Shown one piece after another: positions 11,494-23,647 of a DNA stretch of 64,000 nt (position 1 is the first letter of the stretch; each line of letters starts with the position of its first letter). Under the pieces are notes generated by a model. The model was not told the origin of the DNA. It did no database searches and saw nothing but the letters and a program-made list of their open reading frames with translations. The stretch lies in NCBI GenBank assembly GCA_963669155.1, contig OZ022588.1, positions 17,389,785-17,453,784 of the forward strand, read 5' to 3'. The stretch comes from Arbacia lixula. Its lineage: Eukaryota; Echinodermata; Echinoidea; Arbacioida; Arbaciidae. The position numbers and the translations under genes are program-made.

Positions 11494-14236
11494 TTGGAGG
11501 ATGAGATATGCATAGCTTTTTTTATGCTACCACATCCGATACTAATTAACGCATTTATGTTTCATCTCTGTGATCTGGTGACACTTTCCCAAGAATACAT
11601 CGTCGTTATGTCTTCATTCACGGAACCAAGTGTCCTACGGTTAAATGAGTCTGATTTACGGGACGTCCCAGGACGCCTCTAGAAAAAAATATATCGATTG
11701 CATTTAGCATCCTCCGATACACAGGAATGACAGAGCTGTGCTGAAGGCAGGAATAACGTGGAGGTTATCTGGTATAATCACATACTGTTTCTCCGTAATG
11801 ACATCTGGCGGTGAGGGTCATATACAAAATATAATCAGTCAATGTTCCGCTTCAGTCAGCAGGAGCGTTTGAGGTGCGAGAATACATGGACCCCAACCGT
11901 ATTACTAGTTTACATCTTTGAGGGCTTTAATAATAGAACGAACGGAATTGCCTTGGCGCTTCCACAGTTTATGCAGTGTGCATAATAGCGGTCGGCCCAG
12001 ACAGCAGAGTTATTGTTGCCTAGAATAAGCTGACCGTGAATCGTCATTTGAAATCATCAGCACCGTTTTCCTAACCGCCCTCCACCCACATAATGATGAA
12101 AACAACAACAACAACACATCAACAGCAATAAGAGCATCAACAACACTTACAAACATACTGGATGTGCATCAATGCTACGTTCAATTACGACGCAAAAACG
12201 TAACAACGTCATCAGAGGTTTTAATGCAGAGGACATCTGCTAGTGTCTATCGAACATCATGTAACAACGTTTCGTTAACCCATCTCTTACCAGGCATAAT
12301 CCTGCTCTTTAAAGTGCATGTGCGTTGCTTGTGCATAATCAGGCGGCAGTTGCTGGTGATGTATAGTATACTTGGGTTATATATAACATGTCTGCTTATG
12401 AAATTTGTTCTGTTTCTTGTTTAGTCGTGGATCCTCTCCTTGATAATGTATTTAAAGTCGTCGTGAGTAATTGGTGCATTTTGCGCTGCAACATACTCAG
12501 ATCCTATACATCGGCAGATATTTGGCATGATAAAAAGCCGGGGTTTATAAAGATACATATGACTGGCTTCTACTAGCCCCACGTATTCTCGTAATGTGTG
12601 TTCAATACCTATGAACAGACATGTTTTCCCCCTATCAATTACTAACAATAATCATGACAATGATAATACACAAAATGCCGCGCTTAATACTATGGGTCTA
12701 AGCGCTATGGTACTATTGTCCTTGCGACTATTGGCAATGGGATTATCCTTGCAATGAGGAGGGCCAGGACAATATCACCAATGGAAACAAAATAAAAAGT
12801 TACCTTATAAGGACAGTGAATTGCAACAAAGCTCATAACAATATATTGAGCAAAAATGAAACTATAAATTGAATTGATTTTAAGGCAGGAAAAAGTTTGC
12901 TTTGTAAATTTAAGGTAGAAACGTAATGCGATGCTATCAAAATCCCCGACACCTGTATCATGCAAAGTGTACCAGTTTTACGATGAAAGTTGTGAAAGTT
13001 GTTAGCAGGAAATCATATGGCTACTAGTTATGCTTATTAAAATGTCACAAAATACTCATAATTTGTGTAATTTGTTTCAATCATCAGGGGTTCATTGTAG
13101 TTTGTATTGCTAATTAAAAGAGAAAAAGCACTCACGCGGCCTTCGCGTTCTCGATTCTGGTACTGGACGAGGTCCAATACTTCGGGCATGTGCACAGCTT
13201 CAATTTGACGTCATTGGACCTGAACACCATCCACGTCTATACATATCTAAATCTTCATGATGTGTGATCGTGGGTCTGAACAGACATTTGACTCTCCACT
13301 CGTCTGTTCTTACCTACTAGATGGAGTGGCCCGTAGGCTTAAAGTCTCTCCAGTGGACGTGGATCAAAACTATAAAGCAATTTCATGTCGAATTGGAAAA
13401 ACTCTATTTAAGCAAGCTGCTTTCTTAACCATTATGATGGTCACACAACGTAATGCTCTGTATGATATGGATATACATTCATCATTAGCTTATAAAACGT
13501 TTACAATGCACATGACCTAAAGTATTGTTGGTTATTGACACATAATCAGTCACTTTTAAAGAGCTATTGAGTCCCAACCGATGTACACAGTGGCCGTCGC
13601 TTCCATTTAAACACAATCTGCGTAATGGTTGTCGCGTCACTTTCGCGCCAACTCCCAATAACTTTTTTAGACCGTCTGCTTGAATCCCAGCTGTGATTGA
13701 CAAACACATTGAATGTGGCGCCAATACGCGCACTCAAACGCGTTAATGGATGAGCACGCGGTGACTGGCCATCAAGGACATTGCAAAGGTGGGATCCACG
13801 CTCAATGCAGGCATGATTGGGGCTTAACATGACCTGTAATGGTATAAAGGTCGTGTTGTATCGACACAGGCACCTCATGCTCTTAAAAAGAAGTGTACGA
13901 TTCGACGCAACTCAACAATCAAACAATGGTAAATAACCGAAAGGCTTTTAATACTCCCAAGGGCATTTGCATGATTTGCCAGACATGTTGATTTCAATGA
14001 TGTTTTAGTTCTTCCCTTTGGTCACACACTCAAAAAGTTTTATTGTATGATATTTTTGTTATTGCTCTTGTTGTTTTTTTCCTAGTATGATTTCATGGGA
14101 AGATTATCGTGATTGTTAATGTAGATGTGGTGGGACATAGATGGAACGGAGTGCGCTGATCATGTCATGTAAATTGAAAATGAGCTTCGGTGATAGCTCT
14201 TACTGTGGATACAATGCGGCGCGTAGGATTTTGACT
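11494..14236. other. Unannotated intergenic DNA
   Basis: No open frame above 104 codons and none with a recognisable domain. A small CAA-rich patch lies at about 12100-12150. I see nothing else that I can name. Confidence 0.5.
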
Positions 14237-14255
14237 GGGGGTGGGGGGGGGGGGG
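14237..14255 (+). repeat. G run (G5 T G13)
   Basis: Short uninterrupted G tract, one of about 18 on the plus strand of this window. Confidence 0.9.
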
Positions 14256-15240
14256 TGATGGATACAAGTATTTTGTTCGGGCCATGTGGTCTCTGACATG
14301 ATTTAATTCACACTTTCTGGCGTCTCGCGAGACAGTCTATTATATAAGTCATGGTCTTATAAATCGTATGACGCACGCGATCACTTCTTATTCGCTTCAC
14401 GCCATTGGTGCAATGTCTGCTTAAATGCTATTGAGACATTTATATTTCCTGCCACTTTAAAAAAAAATCAATATGATAAGCGACGGAGTGGATGAACTTC
14501 TACACTACCCTGGTTTTATTCCACAAATTTCAGCCCACAGTATGTATTTTAAAGTACCTAATCTCTAAAAGGAGAATCACATTTCACAACAATAGCGTCC
14601 AGATCATCATGATTATATGACTATGTAGCAGGATATGTGTTCGTCCATCTATGAATCCTTCGAAATTAGTGTAGTTCTCAGTATTTTGTTATATCACATT
14701 CCTCGAATGAGCCTGGATCTATAATATCGACAAACAAATAATGTAAGGTATCATTATAACAATGAAACAAAAGACACATAGAAAGACAGGTTGATAAAAA
14801 AATAAGATGTATCACAACATAGCGATAGATGATAAAATGGAATTACTGTTGTAATTGGAAATGTGCTAAAACAACATTCGTCTAATGAATCTTTATCATT
14901 ATACTACTATGCTATAGATAGATCAAAGATAAACAGATCGATATACAGATCGAAGTATTGTATGTTTCAACATTTCTTAATATAGATGTAATTAGATACA
15001 TGATACATAGCTCAAAAATTAAACATGTGTATAAATTAATTCCAGTATATTACTTTTCATAATGGTCTATGACCGAAATGTTGAGGAAAGTTCTCGTATT
15101 TGTATTTGTAGATATTTGTATATACAAAAAAAATCATGTTCTTGCCGCCCCCACCCCTTCTTTCTCTATTTTAGTTTTAGCCTATTTGGGAGTCTATATA
15201 CAGGTAAATAGATATCGAAATATCAAAGGAGATGGGAAGG
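14256..15240. other. Unannotated AT-rich stretch
   Basis: AT-rich with GATA-like phrases around 14880-14960. No supported gene, RNA or transposon. Confidence 0.5.
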
Positions 15241-15246
15241 CAGGCG

Positions 15247-15248
15247 AA

Positions 15249-15288
<40 letters not shown>

Positions 15289-15320
15289 AGGAGAGGGAGA
15301 GAGGGAGAGAGAAGGAGAGG

Positions 15321-15359
<39 letters not shown>

Positions 15360-15370
15360 GGGGGGGGGAG
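15247..15370 (+). repeat. (GA)n microsatellite with G run
   Basis: Purine array with GAGG and GAAA interruptions, ending in about nine Gs at 15360-15368. The 130-codon plus-strand frame across it is an Arg/Glu translation of the repeat. Confidence 0.9.
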
Positions 15371-15414
15371 AAAAAGATTAAGAAAGAGAAAGAGAGTTAT
15401 GATTAGAAAGCGAG

Positions 15415-15474
15415 TTCAACAGGATACTACACCGTCCAGACAAGATGGAAAATTACCCTAATTATCACACCATC
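15415..15474 (+). repeat. Dispersed repeat flank, copy A
   Basis: By eye about 47 of 60 bases match 28382-28441, with shared blocks CAGACAAGATGG-like, AATTA and AATTATCAC. In both places the block sits 45-50 bp downstream of a GA array, so array and flank appear to have been copied together. Confidence 0.65.
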
Positions 15475-15479
15475 TTCGC

Positions 15480-15960
15480 ACATTCTCATCACGACACATG
15501 ACATGTCTGTTTGTTAGAGTCAACTCCTTCAAGACGGCGCTTTCTGGTTGGAAGACGCCCCGCATCACTAGTCACCCATCTTATAGAGGTGACTGAGCCA
15601 CGGAGCCTTGTCCATTCCCGTATTAATTCTCGCTAGCTACCGTTATGCCACGCACGAATTCGGCTCGATAATTGTCGTCTATCCAAATTTACGATGGAAT
15701 TATACCAGCTTTAATTTGACCCCCCGTTATATTTCCAACCAACCGATTATAAGTCATGTTTGCACGAGGAAGAAGGGACGTGGGGGTTGGGGATAGGTTG
15801 GAGGGAAATGCCCGTCTAATGACGAGGCTTCATAATGGAGACCCACTTAATGAAGCAATAAATTACGCGGGGCCCCCAGCCCCCAGTTCGGTGAAGTCAA
15901 GCCACCACGAAGGTAAATGATTCACTGAGCAAACTGCTGAAGCCTGTTGAGAGGGTTGTT
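15480..15960. promoter_or_regulatory. Non-repetitive candidate regulatory stretch
   Basis: GC-balanced unique sequence with several TAAT-core sites (around 15635, 15820-15870) and no open frame of note. It differs from the AT-rich surroundings. Assigning it as regulatory is inference from composition and motifs only. Confidence 0.25.
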
Positions 15961-15963
15961 GGA

Positions 15964-15979
15964 GGGGGGGGGGGGGGGG
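15964..15979 (+). repeat. G16 run
   Basis: Uninterrupted G tract followed by another G-rich segment to about 15998. Confidence 0.9.
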
Positions 15980-15999
15980 TCTGGGAGGGGCGGGGCGAG

Positions 16000-16700
16000 C
16001 GGTCAGACATATGACGGTATCGTACTCACGTCTATCCCATTTGAACTAAACGGCGCCAGTTTCTTAACACCTTCATATTGACCGCAAATTACCTAAAACA
16101 TTAAATGCTTTTACATGTAAATAACAACTTCATTTTTAAAGAATGCATACGAGAGCTATTTCGTGTAAATAATTTATTGAATATGTATTGTTTTTCCTAC
16201 CGGCAATAAACATTTGAGTTGCATATTGTTAGTCAAGAAACGCTGTATTACTTTGTGTCACTGTCTACTGACTCATTCAACATTTTATTCATGAATTCAT
16301 GTTTATTTTAAAATGCAGGGTGGTTATATTCATTTAAATACACTTATTTCCAATGTTAAACATAAATAGTAGCCTCACGTCAACTAAAACGAATTGAAAA
16401 AATACATTTGTGTTACAAAACCAAAGTGTACTATAAACACACACAATTATAGCAGACATATATTGTATTGTTAATGATGTGCGCTCATGTGATATGATGC
16501 CATCGTATATGATCTTGTATTTACAGAATGACTAATAAGAACAGTGCAACCACGCCGAAAACTTGATCTCTGTTTCACCTGTAAATATATAGATACACAT
16601 TCTCCCACTGAACACGTATGATATATCAGGAAAAAAAATAGCCACATACTGTGAAACACTTTAATCCCTGATACGAGTCAAAAGCCACCACCATGTACAT
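16000..16700. other. Unannotated AT-rich stretch
   Basis: No supported gene or repeat. Minus-strand frame 16659-16471 (62 codons) lacks any recognisable feature. Confidence 0.5.
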
Positions 16701-16714
16701 GATGCAAGCGAAAA

Positions 16715-16880
16715 AAAAAGTTGTTAGCCTGATTAATCAAATGATCTCATCTTTTATGCGTTTACATTAATTACAAACTTACATCAGTCAAGAGCCGCGC
16801 GCTGCCAGCTAATCGTGATTAAAAGTGTTGTTTGTACCATAAGCTATTAACATGATTAATGACATTGATCAAATAGTTTT
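16715..16880. promoter_or_regulatory. Candidate developmental enhancer (homeodomain-site cluster)
   Basis: Within 166 bp the sequence holds the palindrome TGATTAATCA (16730-16739), ATTAATTA (16766-16773), a TTTATGC site (about 16753), TAATC (16810), TGATTAAA (16816), CATGATTAATGA (16851-16862) and the TCF/LEF-like palindrome TTGATCAAA (16865-16873). A GC-rich core, GAGCCGCGCGCTGCCAGC, lies between them (16791-16808). Such dense homeodomain and TCF-type sites around a GC core are typical of deeply conserved non-coding elements near developmental regulators. No open frame crosses it. Function is inferred from motif density alone. Confidence 0.35.
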
Positions 16881-17340
16881 GTGTTCGTTCACTAAGGTAT
16901 GCATAAATGAATGGTAGCATTACAACAATTACAAACATCTGTGATACCATTTGATACAGTCAATAACTATTGACAAGAGTATGATTAAAATAAAATCAAG
17001 CCATAAATCAGTTTTTGTTTTTCGTTTATTGGGGCAAATAAGGAGAGACAATGGTTTACGTGTGAGGGAGTAAATTAAACATGTATATTCAACTATAGCA
17101 TATAAAATATCTGCATATCTTTTCATAAAGATCATCGTGTCAATTCAATTAGCCGCTGATACTGTATTACTTGTTCGTATTGTACAAAAGTAGAACCACC
17201 TTGATACATCCATACAATTGTGAACAATTATGCATACATTCAAATATCATTATGAGCCTTCATATATGGTACCTTTTTAATAGTTACATAATTGGTCATT
17301 ATTGGAAGGTTCGAGCGTTATACAAGTGTTTATAAAAGCG
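16881..17340. other. Unannotated AT-rich stretch
   Basis: Nothing recognised apart from AT-rich composition. Confidence 0.5.
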
Positions 17341-17349
17341 ATACTACCA

Positions 17350-17464
17350 ACAGGAGTTGAAGTAGTAAAAAGGAGCAGTAGTAGTTGAAGTAAGAGTAGA
17401 AGTAGTAGTAGTAGGAGTAGTAGAAGTAGAAGTAGTAGTAGTGTAATAGTAGTAGTAGTAGTAA

Positions 17465-17505
<41 letters not shown>

Positions 17506-17578
17506 TGAATAGTAGAAGTAGCAATATCAGTAGTTTAAGCAGTTAGTAGTGGTAGTGATAGTACTAATAGTAGTAGCA

Positions 17579-17629
<51 letters not shown>

Positions 17630-17675
17630 TGAATAGTAGAAGTAGTAGCAGTTAGTAGTGGTAACAGTAGTACTA
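17350..17675 (+). repeat. Complex (GTA)n microsatellite
   Basis: Two main blocks of GTA/GTAGAA repeats (about 17390-17520 and 17565-17645). The phrase AGTATGAATAGTAGAAGTAG recurs at the end of both, pointing to a local duplication of about 125 bp inside the array. The minus-strand poly-leucine frame is a repeat translation. Confidence 0.9.
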
Positions 17676-18500
17676 GTTATGAACCCGCCCTTGTTTTAAT
17701 CGGGAGATCAAATATATTGCTTTGCTATAGTTGAAACCTAATAATCGCAACTTCATGAATTATGTTACACATGAGTTGAAGCCAAATTATGATTGGAATA
17801 ATGCGTCAAATTGCGAAGATTCTCGCTGGTACTACTTGTTTACATAATTGTCTTTCTTTCCACACGTTTTGCAATTAACAGTTGCCTCTATTATGACAAT
17901 TGTATGAAGTAGCGTGCGATAGGCTCTGAATTTCTTTGGTTGGAAATATAAAAATATTGCGTCACTCTATACTCCATCATCTTGATATCTCTACAAAGAA
18001 AAGTTCCATGATACATCTTAACGATCTAAAACATGTTTTTTCCTCTAAAAGTTTCCAGGATAAAAAATGTCAGATAGCATTCCAAGACAATGGGAGATAT
18101 TTTTTTTTAACTATTTCGACAGTAAAGCAACCATGTCCTCACAAATGAGTCAACATTAATTCAGAGTTTGTTAAACCAAAATATGTAAATTACAGTGGAA
18201 ATATACAACATCAAGAGGACCCTGGGTTTATGTTGGTTGACATTACATGAATAATGAAAATTGAGTGATGAATGCATATGATTGATATAATCACGTATGC
18301 TACCTAACATACTTCAACAATGGACACACATGATGGAAGGGCTCCGTTACAAAAAAAACCAAATATTACATTTCTTTTGCCGTTATGATTGAAATGCGTG
18401 TTTAATATACATACCACGTTTTAGAGATAATTACATTCCATCATGCACTTAATTTGATGATGTTGATTCTTATAGTAATATAATATAATAACTTATTCTG
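17676..18500. other. Unannotated AT-rich stretch
   Basis: No supported feature. A plus-strand 70-codon frame at 17936-18148 has no recognisable domain. Confidence 0.5.
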
Positions 18501-18504
18501 ATCA

Positions 18505-18608
<104 letters not shown>

Positions 18609-18850
18609 AAAGCCAGGTCTCATTTATCCAGGGTAGCCTCATCAGTGTCAGTGTGAACACTCCTTACCATGAGGTCCCTGCGTCATTATTTTCCCCAGTC
18701 ACTAAACCAAATCATCCTCCCAGGTCCCTATTTTTCTCCTTGGTACGGAGCAGCTACGTCAAGTACGTGACCTAACATTTTTACTGTAGAATATCACGTC
18801 AGATGCTGGGTTAGAACCCTTACGCTCCTGATCTAGAAATCAGAGGAACG
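18609..18850 (-). mobile_element. tRNA-derived SINE-like element
   Basis: On the minus strand a tRNA-like head (18850-18780) carries GGTTCTAACCC at 18818-18808, a good Pol III B-box, and an A-box-like TGGAGTTAATCG upstream. An unrelated body follows, ending in GATGAGGCTACCCTGG and GAGACCTGGCTTTT, and then a trinucleotide TAC tail that merges with the adjoining microsatellite. A similar terminal phrase (GATGGGGCTACCCCTG) occurs on the minus strand near 26400-26384. Family unknown. Confidence 0.5.
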
Positions 18851-20060
18851 ATTAACTCCACCACGTCATTTTCATCCCTTGCAAACATATGGGATGGTGT
18901 TCTTAAAGATTTCTGACTTCAGTTTCGAATTTTGAAATCCCTAAGATTCATAACTGTTATTGGCCTATGGTAACGGTGTTTGACTTACGTCAGTTTCAGA
19001 ATATCAGCTGACTTTATAGCTATGACAGTTTTTGACTAAAAATCATGTGAGAATACAACTTCCCGAAGACACACACATCTCAGCAGGGTGCCCACGTGGT
19101 ATTGGAGCAAGGAATCACAATAAACCAAACCAAAAAAAAAAAAAACCGCATGGGGTGGAGGGGGGAAAGGGGTGGGGTGGGTTGGGGTTGGCTGGTTTGG
19201 GGTCTCGGGGGTTGAGTTCGTTAACCTAATCGGCAGGCAATCACGTAGAAGCCTGGTAATAAACCTTCTCGCCCATATTAGATCTGACAGCATGGATCCA
19301 CTTAATGATGCCATCCCTGACCACGTTGACCGTGGGATACAGTCAACCAAATATGCAGGACTGCGTGGCGCCTCCATGGCATCCTGCTAGCACCAGAATT
19401 TACTAAATCATGCCAAAAGCCTTCCAACCAGTACATTGTATCAAACAATAAAGAACCAATGGAGTTATAACAAACATGTATACATCATGTGTTTATTTCC
19501 GCACATTGTTTTTAGAGAGTTACGCAGATATTAGAAAAGGTCAAACTTTCCCCGAAACAAATAGCATTTTACATTGAAAATATAATTTAACACTATGCTT
19601 TTATTTTCACACATGAGATGAAAATAGTCTTATCAGCAAACTTTCTATCAAAGGGGTACTCTAATACTAGAAAAAAAAGGTAGAATTTACCTGGAAAAAA
19701 AATAAAGGGTTCACATTGAGAACACAATTTAAACACTACATGTATTTACAAAAACGCAATGGGATGCAATGATACACATCAATGGACGAACAAAATGACA
19801 AAACCTACAAAAAAAGAGAAAACAAAACGCATGTTAGACAAAATGAAAAAATGGTAGAAGAAGAACTTCGTCATTTTATAAACTCTTCCATAACATAACT
19901 TTTTCATCAATACTACAGCGGAGCTTACAGAGCATCGTAAGGCCTGGTAAAGCTAGGGTTAGAGAGACCAGGTTTACAACACACGGCTAATGCATTTGTA
20001 AGAGTGTTACTTGGATAATTGTTTATGCGATACCTTCCATAATGAATGTCACTGTCCCGT
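18851..20060. other. Unannotated stretch with A run and G-rich patch
   Basis: An A run ends at about 19145 and is followed by a G-rich patch (19152-19189) with several G4 runs, a potential G-quadruplex. Opposed open frames of 113 (minus) and 72 (plus) codons at 19036-19390 show no domains. Confidence 0.5.
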
Positions 20061-20290
20061 ATTTACAACACAGGTTTAACTCCTTTCCTGTCAGAAGAGC
20101 AATGCCCTAATAGTGCATAAAGAGTTAACCCCTTCTCTGCCAGACCCCATACTACCCTCCAAGAACCATATGTTCCCAGTGCAAGAATGCCTCAATGCAT
20201 AAAGAGTTAACTCCTTTTCTACAAGACTCCATACTACCCTATAGGAATCGTATGTGTTACCAGTGCAAAAGGAACCCAGTGGCGCACGGG
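20060..20290 (+). repeat. GAGTTAAC satellite patch, locus 1
   Basis: Roughly 82-bp units with the shared phrases GCATAAAGAGTTAAC, CTCCATACTACCCT and CCAGTGCA. GAGTTAA starts near 20122 and 20204, and a partial unit precedes it. The same unit appears at 51410-51640, and pieces of it near 61050-61130. Confidence 0.7.
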
Positions 20291-20484
20291 GATTTCAAAC
20301 ACACCAAGTACTAAACTTCTGTTGTGCACACCGGCTATGGTATTTGACAAACTGCTACTCTGTGGGAATTGTGTATATTGATTGTGAAATATTTCACAAG
20401 TACCACGCTAAGGGTTAATTGTTTAGCTGCAATTCATGCTAATTTGCATAAAAATGCGCACACATCATGTAGAGTGACAGTTTG

Positions 20485-20770
20485 TCAGACACACAAAGGC
20501 CCGTATGAAGCTGGGTTGGATGATGGAAATAAAGACATTTTACAGTGTGCCCAGAACAACAATACAAGCAGGTGCAAATGGTGGAATTTTGTTTTACTCT
20601 CTTTTCAGAACTGGATATCTATTACCATGTCTGCATGTTAATGAGTTGAAATGTGATCGACTATTTGATTAATTTCCATTTTACTCTGTGAGTAGTGCCA
20701 TTAACCCGAGGCCATCTTATACCGGCAATAATCTGCTTATTCGCATATTGCAACTACGAACTGGCTTTTA
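20485..20770 (+). mobile_element. Inverted-repeat element copy with empty hAT site
   Basis: Same sequence as the right arm at 21934-22360: GCAGGTGCAAATGGTGGAAT, TTTCCATTTTACTCTGTGAG, AATAATCTG and ATTGCAACTACGAACTGG in the same order. Its reverse complement reads CCATCATCCAACCCAGCTTCAT (via 20505-20526), which is the uninterrupted form of the site that carries the 724-bp insertion nearby. Confidence 0.75.
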
Positions 20771-20947
20771 CATAAGGAATTACTAATTTGTTATTCATCT
20801 CCCTATAGATCTAGTGATTGGGGTAGGTTTAATAAATGATGATAATACTAATCATAATTGCCATGATTGCAGAGCTCTGGGAGAGAGCAGGGCCCGCACT
20901 TATGAGGCATCCCAGGGTAAATATGACCCGATAGTTACTCCTGATGT

Positions 20948-21202
20948 AATAAACAAGTTCGTAGTTACAATCTGCGCATGAGCAGATCATTTCTGGTAGA
21001 ATATTACCACAGGTCAATGGCACTATACATAGAGTAAAATGGGAATTTATTAGATAGTCGAGCACATTTTATTGTATTCTCATGCAGATATGGCAACAAC
21101 TATTCAGCTCTGTGAAGGTAGTGAAAGAATATTCCACTATATGCCCCTCCTTCTATGCTGTTCCGAGCACACTGTAAAATGTCTTTACATCCATCATCCA
21201 AC
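20948..21202 (-). mobile_element. Left inverted arm of outer element
   Basis: Reverse complement of about 22060-22360 with matching blocks: AGTTCGTAGTTACAATCTGC, GAGCAGAT, GAGTAAAATGGGAATT, TATTCAGCTCTG and GAAGGTAGTGAAAGAA. The arm ends at the insertion point of the inner element (ATCCAAC, 21196-21202). Confidence 0.75.
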
Positions 21203-21926
21203 CAGGGATGTGTTAGGAAAGGATATGAAACAACATTCTTTCTTTGAGCCCATGCGTGGCACCGCCGAAAAATTGCGTGGTCTCAGCATGTGCTTTTCAC
21301 GTGTTTTAACAATAACGAACACGATTGCCTAGCAACGGTTTCTCAGAGAGAACAAAAGAAATGTAGAGTCTTATTTCGCTGTCCACTTCTGTTGGATTGC
21401 ATCAATACTTTTGTGAGGAAAAGAGATATCAGCGAACAAAAATTAACAGTTTTTTAAAGTAAAATATCTCATTTGCACGCAAATTCACGCAAACTCTGTT
21501 AATGAAAGTAAGCAGCTTAATATATGATTTTGATAATGATTGAATCCGACATTTCCGGAAATCTCCGGAAAGTGAAGAAATTTGTTAATTATGTAAGTAA
21601 GAATATTATCTTATATCTCCGTTTGTGCATCATTCAACAATTATTTAGAAGAAAAACGAATACAGGATCTTTAGAGGTGTTGCCCCTTAACTTTCTTGAA
21701 AATTGCAAAAAAATGTGATAAGAAACACAGCTTCGAGAAACAAAACAGGCAATTAAAGATACTGCTTTCCAAGTTGACGATAGCAAAATGACGGTGCCGC
21801 GCATGGGACTTCAAAGCATTGCAGTGATTGTGGAATGCTTTTGACATTCATTAGCACGCTTTAGTATCCATACAGATGTTTGAATATATTATGGTTGAGT
21901 TGTCCCTCCTTCCTAACACATCCCTG
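21203..21926. mobile_element. 724-bp hAT-like non-autonomous DNA transposon
   Basis: Left end CAGGGATGTGTTAGGAA is matched by the right end TTCCTAACACATCCCTG, a terminal inverted repeat of 17 bp. ATCCAAC is duplicated on both sides (21196-21202 and 21927-21933). Two related copies of the outer element in this window have a single ATCCAAC or ATCTAAC at the same place, so the empty site is directly visible. CAGGG-type ends and a duplication of 7 bp, perhaps originally 8, suggest the hAT superfamily, whose members make 8-bp duplications. No transposase is encoded: the frames at 21072-21332 and 21524-21718 are short and featureless. A truncated second copy lies inverted at 5062-5704. Confidence 0.85.
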
Positions 21927-22360
21927 ATCCAACAGAGCTTCATGAACATATCACAGTCTGCAGACTAGAGGTATTCATTCAGTGGATTTGTCCGACAATG
22001 GTGTGACTACGAACTGGTGCTTCAATTGTGCTGCTACAATAAGCCAGTTCATAGTTACATCATGGTCGGACACTACACTGAATCAAGAACGACTAGAGAT
22101 TTGATCATAAAGCTGTGTAGGTGTGTTATTTTACAGCTTGCCCATACCAACAATAGAAGCAGGTGCACATGGTGGAATGTTCTTTTACTACCTTCTCAGA
22201 GCTGAATCGCTGTTGTCATGTTTGCATTATAATGGGTACAAACGTGGTCCACTATCTATGGAATTTCCATTTTACTCTGTGAGTGGACAATTGGCCCAAG
22301 GTCACTCGTACCAGTAATAATCTGATAATGCGCACATTGCAACTATGAACTCGCTTATTG
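21927..22360 (+). mobile_element. Right part and inverted arm of outer element
   Basis: Begins with the second ATCCAAC, then CTTCATGAAC and GTATTCATTCAGTGGAT, also found uninterrupted at 24940-24985. It ends with the arm that mirrors 20948-21202, finishing ATTGCAACTATGAACTCGC. The GAACTGG/CCAGTTC motif recurs internally (22010-22050), so the arm itself contains a nested short repeat. Confidence 0.75.
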
Positions 22361-22369
22361 TGCTGTTAC

Positions 22370-23640
22370 AATAATTAGCAACCGAACGGATACGTATCTC
22401 ATCATTTCGATTGTGTTAACCCGTTCAGATTCATTGGTGCATTTGTGCACAGGTTAAAAACACAACACAACTGGCGACATCATGAACATAGGGTTAAAGG
22501 ACATTCTCTCACCAATAAAAAATCGAACCAAAAATAATTGAAATAAAATAGATTGGTGCTTGTTTGAATAACATCAATAAGGTTGTTTTTAACCTACTTT
22601 TCCAGCATTAACAATCTAAAACCAGTTTGTGATAACAAGGTTGGACCTAGCTATGATTATTTCGTGTGGAAGAGATTATATTAATAGTCATATGTTATTC
22701 CCCTCCCCCCCCCCAAGAAAAAATAATAACTTTGTCATTCATGTTCCCTGATTAAAAGAAAGTACCCCTTTATGTTGAAACCATACTCATGTAAGACATT
22801 TGAGTAAGAGGGAATAAGAGGTAAGGCGGGTAAGGTGCTATGTAGTGTGAGCTCGCATGTGACGTTACAAGTATTTTTCAAACTTGAATTGTTGTAACAA
22901 CATTATCACCTCCAATTATACAATTTTGCTCATCTACCTTGTTCGTGATCTTGTGTGCATCGTATAAAGAGAAACTTACTTTCAAGATGAACAAAAGACC
23001 ATGTTCATAGTGCAATTTTACACTTGTCCGAGGTTTGTCCGACTAGCAACAACTAATGTATTCACAGTTCATTCCATCCAAGGAAACGTAACATTATAAA
23101 CAGGTGCTTGTAATACTGCTTTACTAAAGCACTCAGGGGAAAATTTGTGAATACATTTCGAGAATAGTTTATTTACATGTACGTCTTGAGGCCAGGAGGG
23201 GGCGCATGTCAAGATGCCTCTTAATTAAACCGCTTTGCACCTTTGGTTTGTACTCGGGTTCTTCGTGTTACGTTGCTCTTCAAGGGTTGACGTCTGGTTA
23301 AGTGTAGTTTTATCACCCACAACGATACTCATGTAAATTCATGCTGGAAATTCCTCTAAAAACTATCAACTTGATAGTGAAATTGTGGTTACGCCCCTTA
23401 CATAATAAAAATATTTCACTGTGTTCTAATACAGTTATTCTTCAATTTAAACATTGTGGATCAATGATAAACTGTTTTCTTTGGCCTTTACATTCGCTGT
23501 CAAAATTTGCACGTGCCAATAACAGCTCCACATGTGTTTCTCGTGTGTAATAATCAAGGTTTAAAACCAACCGCAGCTGGTATAGATTGAACAGCTGGTG
23601 TGCGAGTACATACAATACTGAAAGTGTTGATCCAGCAACA
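22370..23640. other. Unannotated AT-rich stretch
   Basis: A C-run patch lies at about 22700-22713. No gene or transposon recognised. Open frames are at most 70 codons. Confidence 0.5.
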
Positions 23641-23647
23641 ACAGTTC

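Noticed and set aside
15069-15461. 130-codon Arg/Glu-rich frame
   Set aside because: Most of it translates the GA array.
21072-21718. Possible transposase within the hAT-like element
   Set aside because: Frames are 64-86 codons, not shared with the second copy, and have no hAT dimerisation or zinc-finger features.
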